Origin: an uncultured Erythrobacteraceae bacterium
GTDB lineage: Bacteria; Pseudomonadota; Alphaproteobacteria; Sphingomonadales; Sphingomonadaceae
Assembly (NCBI GenBank): GCA_950071875.1
Contig: CATMNW010000083.1
Span: 1 to 8,745, forward strand
Length of the DNA stretch: 8,745 bases
Reading direction: 5' to 3'
Positions 1-5,971 of the stretch are shown piece by piece; position 1 is the stretch's first letter, and every line of letters begins with the position of its first letter. The position numbers and the translations under genes are program-made. The notes beneath the pieces were generated by a model, which was not told the DNA's origin, made no database searches, and saw nothing but the letters and a program-made list of their open reading frames with translations.

Positions 1-371
1 ACCGTCAACCGCTCGACCGGCTGGCTGTCGCCCGGATCGTGGAAAACCAGGATCGTGCGCCGCCGCGCGCTCATGCTGGTCGCATCGAGCATGCTGGCGA
101 CCACCGGCTCTTCGAAATACTCTCGGGCCATCACTACCCACATATCGATGCCCTGTTCGCGCATGATTGCGGGCACGATCGTATCGAGCCGCTCGGCGAG
201 GATCGCGTCGATCACCTCGGCCCGCTCCCGCATGGACAGCAACGGCGGCATGGCGGGCGCAGCCTGTTCGCTCTCGCTCATGGGAATGAGCGGGACATCA
301 GTCTCGGCAGCGAGGGCGGGGGAGGTGGCCGAACCGAGCAGCGCGGCGGCGAGAGCCAAGCGCGCGATCAT
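1..371 (-). CDS. Secreted M24-family (creatinase/Xaa-Pro aminopeptidase-like) peptidase, N-terminal part only
   Basis: Reading leftwards from the ATG at 371-369 the frame is open for 123 codons and runs off the window edge, so only the N-terminus is seen. The protein begins with a Sec-type signal peptide: a short basic start (MIAR), an Ala/Leu-rich core and a likely cleavage site after ALA near residue 22. The mature part contains RAEVIDAILAERLDTIVPAI and then MREQGIDMWVVMAREYFEE, followed by SARRRTILVFHDPG. These resemble the N-terminal creatinase-like domain of M24 metallopeptidases, where a substrate-recognition domain precedes the metal-binding pita-bread fold. The metal ligands lie outside the window, so catalytic competence cannot be judged. 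Its start overlaps the smc stop as ATGA, which implies translational coupling to smc. The assignment is a family recollection from N-terminal sequence alone, while the reading frame and the overlap are seen directly. Confidence 0.8.
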   Translation of the reverse strand, partial: MIARLALAAALLGSATSPALAAETDVPLIPMSESEQAAPAMPPLLSMRERAEVIDAILAERLDTIVPAIMREQGIDMWVVMAREYFEEPVVASMLDATSMSARRRTILVFHDPGDSQPVERLT

Positions 372-3300
372 TCCGCTGCGAGCAGTTCTTCCGCCGCGCC
401 GAGGTCCACGCTGACAAGACGGCTCACGCCTTTCTCGATCATCGTGACGCCGAAAAGCCGGTGCATCCGGCTCATGGTCACGGCATTGTGGGTGACGATG
501 AGGTAGCGGGTGTTGGTTTCGCGGACCATCGCATCAAGAAGGTCACAGAAGCGGTCGATATTGGCATCGTCAAGCGGTGCGTCGACTTCGTCGAGCACGC
601 AGATCGGCGCAGGGTTGGTGAGGAACAGCGCGAAGATCAGCGCGGTTGCGGTGAGCGCCTGTTCACCGCCCGACAGCAGGGTAAGCGATTGCAGTTTCTT
701 ACCCGGCGGCTGGGCGAAAATCTCGAGGCCGGCCTCCAAAACATCGTCGCTGTCGATCAGCGCAAGGTGTGCTTCGCCGCCTTCGAACAGGCGAGTGAAG
801 AGGCGCTTGAAATGGTCGTTGACCTGTTCAAATGCGGCGCGCAGGCGTTCGCGCCCCTCGCGGTTGAGGCTGCCGATCGACCCGCGCAGACGGCTGACCG
901 CTTCCCGCAATTCTTCCTGTTCTGCCGCGTTGCTCCCGTGTTCGCCTTCGATCCGTTCCAGTTCCTCGGCAGCCACGAGGTTCACAGGGCCGATCCGCTC
1001 TCTGCTGGCAGAGAGCCGGTCCATCTCCTCACTCTCGGCTTCTGCCGATTCAATGGCGGCTGGCTCGAACCCGAAGCGTTCGGGGAGCAGGGGAGGCGGG
1101 GACTGGAACCGTTCGCCGGAAATACGTGCCATCTCGATTCGGCGCGCATCCTGGTTTTCGGCGCGGGCGGAAAGGCCGGCGCGGCTTTCACGGGCTTCTG
1201 CCAACCGTTCGTTGATTGTCGTGAACAGGCGGTCGGCCTCCTGCGCTGCCGCGCTTGAGGTGGCCACAGCCTGCTCCGCCTCGGCGAGGTCGCGACCCAG
1301 TCGTTCGCGAACCTGGTCGCCCTGTTCGATCTCCCGCATCAGGCCTTCGGGCTTTGCCGCGGTGATCGCACGCTCCTGCTCGATTTCTTCGGCACGGATT
1401 TCCATTTCGGACAGTCGACGTGCCGCGTCCCCGCTACGGGCCTGCCAACTGGCCATGTCGCTCCGCTGCGCAGTTGCACGCTCGCGGGCAACTGCGAGCG
1501 TCTGGTCATGGCTGGCAAGCTGCGCAGCACGCGCCTGCAAGGTCGAACGGGCAGCCTCGTTCTTTGCGCGTGCCGCCTCGAGCGATGCGCGACCTGCTTC
1601 GGGATCGGGCAGGGCGTCTCGCTTTGCTTCTGCCTTTTCGAGGTCGGTTCTGGCCGAGGTTATTATATCAGCGTGTTCTTCCTCGTTCCTGTCCAGTTCA
1701 TCGAGCCGGGCCGCAAGGCGTTCACGCGCCGCTTCCGCTTGGTCGAGTGCACGCAATGCGCTCCGCTCAGCATCGGCAGCATCCGCTACCTCGCGATCCT
1801 TACCGACGAGATCGCGCTGCAATTGCGACAATTCTTCGCCGGCCAGATCGAGCGAAGCCTGGGCCGCTTCGACAGCATCGCGCAGCGCCGGCATTTGCCG
1901 ATCGAGGTCTGCAAAACGGTTTTCAGATTCAAGTCGGGCAGCTTCCGCCGAGCCTTCACCGCGTACCACCAAGCCGTCCCAACGGCGCAGTTGCCCGGCC
2001 TTGGTAACGAGCGAGTGCCCGGGCGCGAGCGAGCGGCCGTCGTCCGTCTCGGCGACATGCATGAGTGCAAGCCGGGCGCGCAATTGTTCGGGGCAGGCCT
2101 CGACATGATTGGAAAGACTGTCTGGGACGGTCGAAGGTACTTCGGCGCCCGTCCAGTAACGGCCTTCGGCATCTCCCTCGGGCAGGCCGAGCAACGCCTT
2201 GCCATCACGCCCCAGAGCGGCAGCGACTGCGCGCTCGTATCCCTTGGCCGCGCGCATGCCGTCGATGGCTTGCTGGCGCCCGCTACGTTTGGAAGCGGCC
2301 CGTTCACGTGCCTCGCGATCGCGCTTCAGGGCTTCCCACTCGCGCTGTACGCCTGACAATTCGGCCTTGGCTTCGGCTAGGGTGGAAGAGGCATCATCAC
2401 GCGCAGACTGTAATTCCGCCTTGCGTGCCTGCTTTGCATCTATGCTGGTTCGCAAACGGGCGAGCGTAACTGCTGCCACTTCCGCCGCAGCTTTGGCCGC
2501 TTCGACTTCGGCAACGGGATTTTCGCCTTCCAGTGCTGCGCGCTGGGCGGCCATCCGGCGGCCTTCTGCCTCCAAGCGGTCGAGACGTGCGCTTGCCTGC
2601 GCGATCTCCGCTTCGGCAACGCGCCATTCCGCTTCTACCCCTGCGTTATCGGCGGTGGCCTTGGCCAATGCGAGTTCGGCGGCGCGGCTGTCGCGCTCGG
2701 CCTGCTCGCGTGCGCGTTCTAACGCCGGACGCTGTTCTTCGTCGCCGGCAAGCGCCTTTTCGCTCGCCGCCAGTTCGCGCTCCAACCGCGATAGTGCTTC
2801 TGCGGCATCCTTGGTGAGGCGGTCTGCATCGCCCCTGTCGGATTCCAGCCTGGCCTTCTGCCGGTCAAGATCGGCAAGCCGTTGTTCGGCAGCTTCCAAC
2901 TGGGTAGCGAGCGCCGCCATACGGTGACCGTGGGCAGTCGCATCGTCGCGCCGGTCGGCTTGCTCCTCGCGCGCTTCGGCAAGGGTCTCTGCCGCAACAC
3001 GCTGGGCTTTTTGGGCGTCATCGGCTGCTTTCTGGGCTTCGGTGACACGCGCATCGGCTTCGGATGACGCTTTCTTTGCCTCTTCGGCAGCGGCCGCGGC
3101 ATCGCGCCAACGGGCAAAGACAAGCCGCGCCTCGGCGGTCCTTATTTCTTCCGAGAGCTTCTTGTAACGTTCGGCCTGTTTGGCCTGACGCCGCAGCGAA
3201 GCGATCTGGCTGTCGAGCCCGGCCATGATGTCTTCGAGCCGCTCGAGATTGGTTTCGGTCTGGCGCAGCTTGCTTTCGGCATCGCGGCGGCGGACATGCA

Positions 3301-3790
3301 GGCCGGCAATCCCAGCCGCTTCTTCCAGCATCTGCCGCCGTTCGGTAGGCTTGGCCGCGATCACTTGCGCGATCTTTCCCTGGCTAACCAGCGCGGGACT
3401 GTGCGCGCCCGTCGCAGCATCAGCGAAGATGAGTGCCACGTCCTTGGCGCGAACGTCGCGTCCGTTCAGGCGATAGGCCGAACCTGCACCGCGTTCGATC
3501 CGGCGCACGACTTCCATCTCGTCGCCATCGTCGTCCGCACCATTGAGCACGACCTCCGCGAAATCACGCTGGGGGCGGCTTTGCGTGCCCGCGAAAATGA
3601 CGTCTTCCATCCCGCCCGAGCGCATGGACTTGGGCGAGTTTTCGCCCATGACCCAGCGGATCGCTTCGAGCAGGTTGGACTTGCCGCAGCCATTGGGGCC
3701 GACGACACCGGTCAGGCCGGGTTCGATGTGAAGGGTGGATGGCTCGACGAAGCTCTTGAAGCCACTCAGCTTGAGCTTCGAGATCTCCAT
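368..3790 (-). CDS. smc: Chromosome segregation ATPase SMC (condensin core subunit)
   Basis: This 1140-residue protein is the ATPase of the bacterial Smc-ScpAB condensin, which extrudes DNA loops and helps separate newly replicated origins in the cytoplasm. The N-terminal head has a Walker A motif GPNGCGKS (residues 31-38), the Arg-finger region KSMRSGGMEDVIFAG with Arg57, and the Q-loop in SQGKIAQVI (Gln137). A long Ala/Glu/Arg-rich coiled coil spans roughly 165-500. A short hinge of about 110 residues (about 505-615) follows, then the returning coil to about 1000. The C-terminal head has the ABC signature LSGGEQ (1039-1044), Walker B CVLDE with Asp1067 and Glu1068, the D-loop from 1070 and the H-loop His1101. 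All catalytic motifs are intact. The start is the ATG at 3790-3788, preceded by purine-rich GGGGGGACAGGGCAAGG. No ScpA or ScpB gene is in the window. The hinge lacks an obvious Gly-rich dimer motif and is reduced, which I recall as typical of alphaproteobacteria. Confidence 0.97.
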   Translation of the reverse strand: MEISKLKLSGFKSFVEPSTLHIEPGLTGVVGPNGCGKSNLLEAIRWVMGENSPKSMRSGGMEDVIFAGTQSRPQRDFAEVVLNGADDDGDEMEVVRRIERGAGSAYRLNGRDVRAKDVALIFADAATGAHSPALVSQGKIAQVIAAKPTERRQMLEEAAGIAGLHVRRRDAESKLRQTETNLERLEDIMAGLDSQIASLRRQAKQAERYKKLSEEIRTAEARLVFARWRDAAAAAEEAKKASSEADARVTEAQKAADDAQKAQRVAAETLAEAREEQADRRDDATAHGHRMAALATQLEAAEQRLADLDRQKARLESDRGDADRLTKDAAEALSRLERELAASEKALAGDEEQRPALERAREQAERDSRAAELALAKATADNAGVEAEWRVAEAEIAQASARLDRLEAEGRRMAAQRAALEGENPVAEVEAAKAAAEVAAVTLARLRTSIDAKQARKAELQSARDDASSTLAEAKAELSGVQREWEALKRDREARERAASKRSGRQQAIDGMRAAKGYERAVAAALGRDGKALLGLPEGDAEGRYWTGAEVPSTVPDSLSNHVEACPEQLRARLALMHVAETDDGRSLAPGHSLVTKAGQLRRWDGLVVRGEGSAEAARLESENRFADLDRQMPALRDAVEAAQASLDLAGEELSQLQRDLVGKDREVADAADAERSALRALDQAEAARERLAARLDELDRNEEEHADIITSARTDLEKAEAKRDALPDPEAGRASLEAARAKNEAARSTLQARAAQLASHDQTLAVARERATAQRSDMASWQARSGDAARRLSEMEIRAEEIEQERAITAAKPEGLMREIEQGDQVRERLGRDLAEAEQAVATSSAAAQEADRLFTTINERLAEARESRAGLSARAENQDARRIEMARISGERFQSPPPLLPERFGFEPAAIESAEAESEEMDRLSASRERIGPVNLVAAEELERIEGEHGSNAAEQEELREAVSRLRGSIGSLNREGRERLRAAFEQVNDHFKRLFTRLFEGGEAHLALIDSDDVLEAGLEIFAQPPGKKLQSLTLLSGGEQALTATALIFALFLTNPAPICVLDEVDAPLDDANIDRFCDLLDAMVRETNTRYLIVTHNAVTMSRMHRLFGVTMIEKGVSRLVSVDLGAAEELLAAE
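1662..1670 (-). promoter_or_regulatory. Perfect extended -10 sequence inside smc
   Basis: On the minus strand the sequence reads TGATATAAT, an exact match to the extended -10 consensus TGnTATAAT. It lies in the C-terminal coiled-coil part of smc and points along smc toward the M24 gene. The spot where a -35 would sit (1685-1690) reads AGGAAC and does not match TTGACA. Two adjacent ATA isoleucine codons (1666-1661), rare in such a GC-rich gene, create the motif. Whether it is used as a promoter is unknown and a chance match is quite possible. Confidence 0.2.
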
Positions 3791-3805
3791 CCTTGCCCTG
3801 TCCCC

Positions 3806-3831
3806 CCGGCGCCGGGCTTACCTGGCGCCGG
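3806..3831 (-). promoter_or_regulatory. Strong GC hairpin spanning the dsbA-like stop codon and the smc leader
   Basis: On the minus strand the 8-base arms CCGGCGCC (3831-3824) and GGCGCCGG (3813-3806) are perfect reverse complements around a 10-base loop that contains the TAA stop of the upstream gene (3820-3818). Inside the loop GG (3822-3821) can also pair with CC (3816-3815) beyond an A/C mismatch. The structure is followed directly by the G-rich smc ribosome-binding region and not by a T run, so it is not a standard intrinsic terminator. It could pause transcription, protect the 3' end of the upstream message or modulate smc translation; these roles are inferred. Confidence 0.4.
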
Positions 3832-4558
3832 CGCGCTGGAGAATGGGTTCCAGAGCCGCCCAGGTATTGGCATCGACATCGTTCCCATTCAGCTGGAACG
3901 TCGGTGTGCCGGTAATGTTGAATTCGCTGCCGTAGCGTTGCGTGTAACCGGCCTGCTGTTCGAGTGCGGCTGTATCGGAAAGACACTGGCGTCCCTGGTC
4001 TTCGCTGATGCCGCGAGCGGCAAAGAAGTCCAGATAGCCCAGTTGCTCGGCCGCGACCACGAAACGCTCTTCCAGCGGGCGCTGCATGGCGCTTTCGAAG
4101 ACGGCCTGATTCGTCTGGACCGGATCCATGATTTCTTCGAAGTTCTGCCATACCTGATCGGACAGCGGGAGGGCAGCTTCTACCGGGCCGCATTGGGTAA
4201 GGCGGCCCAGCATCAGGTCCAGCGGACCGTGAATTGCAAACTGCCGAAGTTCGAAGCTGACCACGCCGCTATCGACGTATTCCATCAGCGGTTCCCCGCC
4301 TTCCATGGAAAAGCGAGCACAGGTGGGGCAGGTCAGCGATCCGTATTCGACAAGCTTCAGCGGTGCTTCGGGATTTCCGACGAGGATCCCGCCGTCATCG
4401 GTCATCTGAGCCGTCGACCGCCATTCCGTTCCTTCCGGAGCAGGGATCGCAGCGATCGCATCACCTTCGATATCGCCGGTTTCCTCCGCACCCGATCCGC
4501 AGGCAGCGAGGGCCAGCGCCAGGGGGGCAGCAATTGCGAAACGAAGGGTCTTGGTCAT
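3818..4558 (-). CDS. DsbA-like thioredoxin-fold lipoprotein (CPTC active site)
   Basis: This 246-residue protein is an envelope thiol-disulfide oxidoreductase of the DsbA / Thioredoxin_4 type, expected to make or shuffle disulfides in exported proteins. The N-terminus MTKTLRFAIA leads into a hydrophobic stretch ending in the lipobox LAAC, so Cys20 should be lipidated and the protein membrane-anchored. The following Gly and Ser are neutral. The domain opens with GNPEAPLKLVEYGSLTCPTC, placing the redox pair at Cys77 and Cys80. A helical insertion follows, and the cis-Pro loop GTPTF has Pro219. Two further cysteines, Cys123 (TQCG) and Cys192 (QCLSD), could form a second disulfide. The dipeptide PT differs from the PH of classical DsbA. 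The start ATG at 4558-4556 has AGAGGA five bases upstream. It is the paralogue of the next gene upstream and precedes smc by 27 bases. No DsbB-like partner is present nearby, so oxidase versus isomerase direction is undetermined. Confidence 0.9.
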   Translation of the reverse strand: MTKTLRFAIAAPLALALAACGSGAEETGDIEGDAIAAIPAPEGTEWRSTAQMTDDGGILVGNPEAPLKLVEYGSLTCPTCARFSMEGGEPLMEYVDSGVVSFELRQFAIHGPLDLMLGRLTQCGPVEAALPLSDQVWQNFEEIMDPVQTNQAVFESAMQRPLEERFVVAAEQLGYLDFFAARGISEDQGRQCLSDTAALEQQAGYTQRYGSEFNITGTPTFQLNGNDVDANTWAALEPILQRAGAR

Positions 4559-4563
4559 GGGAA

Positions 4564-4569
4564 TCCTCT
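4564..4569 (-). promoter_or_regulatory. Ribosome binding site of the dsbA-like lipoprotein gene
   Basis: AGAGGA on the minus strand sits five bases before the ATG at 4558-4556. It supports that ATG as the start and is the clearest Shine-Dalgarno sequence in the leftward block. Confidence 0.6.
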
Positions 4570-4609
4570 GAAATTGACGTGGGAGGCTAGGTCAGCGGTC
4601 GCAGGTTGC

Positions 4610-4659
4610 AAAAGGTGCCGGCGGGGGTATCCACAGGCCTTTCCCCCGAAAACAGCACC
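4610..4659 (-). terminator. Terminator-like two-tier stem between the two dsbA-like genes
   Basis: In the leftward transcript an outer stem GGTGC (4659-4655) / GCACC (4618-4614) encloses an inner stem CGGGGG (4648-4643) / CCCCCG (4627-4622) with a 15-base loop, and four T follow (4613-4610). This is the order expected of an intrinsic terminator, but the outer stem is short, there are unpaired bases between the tiers, and the T run is only four. It lies in the 107-base gap, the longest gap in the leftward block, so it may partly terminate the dciA / first dsbA-like message or attenuate read-through into the lipoprotein and smc. The remaining 50 bases before the lipoprotein start show no convincing promoter; TTGCAA at 4612-4607 is a poor -35 candidate. 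Confidence 0.3.
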
Positions 4660-4665
4660 GGACTG

Positions 4666-5385
4666 CTACTTTTTGACGGTATTGAGCCGCTTTTCGAGCG
4701 ACGGCCAATCGTGGGTATCTTCGAGAAGCTCGCCGTCCAACACGAAGCTGGGCGTGCCTGAGAGACCGTATTTCTGGATATCGGCGGCGGATTTTTCCGC
4801 CATGGCATTGGCCTTTGCCTCGTCCGATAGGCAGCGGTTCAATTCGGCGCGGGTATATCCGCGCGCTTCCATGATTTCGTAAAAGCCGAGGTCGCTGGCA
4901 ATGGCCTGCAACCGCGCGGACTTCGACCCGAACTGCCAGCGAGAGCGTTGGGCCTGCGTGGTCTTTTGCGCGACCGCCATCCATTCGTCGAAACTGTACA
5001 TCAGCGCTTCGTGATTGGCCGCGAATTTCGACGGCGCGCCGCATTGGGTGATAAGCGCCGCCGACAGGTCCACCGGATCGCGTATCAGATGGCGGATTTC
5101 GTAGCTGATACGCCCCGTCGGGACATAAGCCATCTTGATCGCCCGATCACCATGTTGCGCGAAATGCGCGCAGTGCGAGCAGGTATAGCTCATGAACTCG
5201 ACCAGCTTTGTCTTGGCATCGGGATTGCCGAAAGTATGGCCCCCGTCGGTTTCCGTGACCATGGCCGACCAATTGCCGCCCGGCTGGATCGGCCGTTCCT
5301 TTTTGTCCTGCGCGCTGGCGCCAAGGGCGAGGGTGCCCGCGCCGAGCAGTGCAATAGCCTTGAACGTAATCGAGGTGATTTTCAC
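4666..5385 (-). CDS. Periplasmic DsbA-like thiol-disulfide oxidoreductase (CSHC active site)
   Basis: This 239-residue DsbA / Thioredoxin_4 family protein should act in the periplasm on disulfides of exported proteins. A signal peptide runs from the start through KAIALLGAGTLALGASA, with cleavage likely after Ala25. The fold begins with FGNPDAKTKLVEFMSYTCSHC, giving the redox pair Cys69 and Cys72, and the cis-Pro loop SGTPSF has Pro212. Two additional cysteines, Cys115 (ITQCG) and Cys185 (RCLSD), match the same two positions in the lipoprotein paralogue, so the pair is conserved between the copies. The start codon is GTG (5385-5383), which overlaps the dciA stop as GTGA, so translation is probably coupled to dciA. 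The stop is TAG at 4668-4666. Sharing of motifs such as GNPxAxxKLVE, TQCG, CLSD and GTP shows the two dsbA-like genes arose by an old tandem duplication; they have since diverged in length of leader and in anchoring. Confidence 0.9.
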   Translation of the reverse strand: MKITSITFKAIALLGAGTLALGASAQDKKERPIQPGGNWSAMVTETDGGHTFGNPDAKTKLVEFMSYTCSHCAHFAQHGDRAIKMAYVPTGRISYEIRHLIRDPVDLSAALITQCGAPSKFAANHEALMYSFDEWMAVAQKTTQAQRSRWQFGSKSARLQAIASDLGFYEIMEARGYTRAELNRCLSDEAKANAMAEKSAADIQKYGLSGTPSFVLDGELLEDTHDWPSLEKRLNTVKK

Positions 5386-5957
5386 GTGTTCTCGTTCCCG
5401 TCTTCCTGCGACCCGAGGCTGCGTGCCAGGGATTCCAGCACCGTTCGCAGTTCGGGATCGCCAATATCGCGCAAGCTGTCGCCCAGTTCCATCGGAATCG
5501 GTTTCAATGACGGCGGCGCTTTCGGTTTATTCCTGCCTTCCGGTGGCTTAACCGCGCCTTGCCGGAGTTTGATGCGCGCCACCGCACGGTATCCAAAAAA
5601 GCGGTTCACCCTTTCGATGATTTCGGGGATCACCTGCTGAACGAGCGGAGCATGAGCAGGCTTTACGACCAGGTGCATGATCCCTTCCGATTTTTCACCC
5701 GGGGGAAAGCGGATCATCTCGGGCGTGCATGTCCTTGCGTGCACTTCTCCGACGATTTCGGGCCAGCGGCTGACGACCGAGCTTTGCACGAAGCCGAAGC
5801 GGCGAAATGCGCTGCGCCCGATCTGGGGCATGAGGTCGCTGATTGGCTTGGCCGTTCCGCCACGCTGGCGCTGCCATTGCTTGGCTTTGCCATTCGCCCT
5901 CTTGCTGCCCGCAGCACCTGTTGTGGTCTTGTCGCTTCCCATCGTGGGAACGCCCAT
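5382..5957 (-). CDS. dciA: DciA-type replicative helicase loader (DUF721 protein)
   Basis: This 191-residue protein is a DUF721 member. The family includes DciA, which loads the replicative helicase DnaB in bacteria that lack DnaC/DnaI, including most alphaproteobacteria (established knowledge). The DUF721 core covers about residues 37-135: it starts PISDLMPQIGRSAFRRFGF, continues with VVSRWPEIVGE, a strand pair ending GIMHLVVKPAHAPLVQQV, and the helix IPEIIERVNRFFGYRAVARI. A basic, Gly/Thr-rich tail precedes it and a Pro-rich linker with a short helical tail follows, as in DciA proteins with nucleic-acid-binding extensions. The first ATG is at 5957-5955; a second in-frame ATG at 5942-5940 (residue 6) is an equally credible start, since neither has a good ribosome binding site. 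It is the first gene of the leftward block, divergent from mutY. DciA activity is inferred from the family; the domain is seen. Confidence 0.85.
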   Translation of the reverse strand: MGVPTMGSDKTTTGAAGSKRANGKAKQWQRQRGGTAKPISDLMPQIGRSAFRRFGFVQSSVVSRWPEIVGEVHARTCTPEMIRFPPGEKSEGIMHLVVKPAHAPLVQQVIPEIIERVNRFFGYRAVARIKLRQGAVKPPEGRNKPKAPPSLKPIPMELGDSLRDIGDPELRTVLESLARSLGSQEDGNENT

Positions 5958-5971
5958 GCCATAGGCGGCGC

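Noticed and set aside
39..506. Plus-strand open frames at the left edge
   Set aside because: The minus strand here encodes a signal peptide and a creatinase-like N-terminus in one clean frame joined to smc by ATGA; the plus-strand frames look random.
510..2108. 532-codon open frame on the plus strand opposite smc
   Set aside because: It is rich in Ser, Arg and Ala with no domain or signal, as expected for the complement of a GC-biased coiled-coil gene; smc on the other strand has every catalytic motif.
3296..4882. 528-codon open frame on the plus strand crossing the smc start and both dsbA-like genes
   Set aside because: It spans two intergenic gaps and three well-supported minus-strand genes, and shows no recognisable domain. 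Its length is explained by codon bias in the real genes.
5843..5971. 43-codon upstream extension of mutY starting at ATG 5843
   Set aside because: The extension lies antisense within dciA, has no MutY-like content, and the GTG at 5972 gives the normal MutY N-terminus and length.
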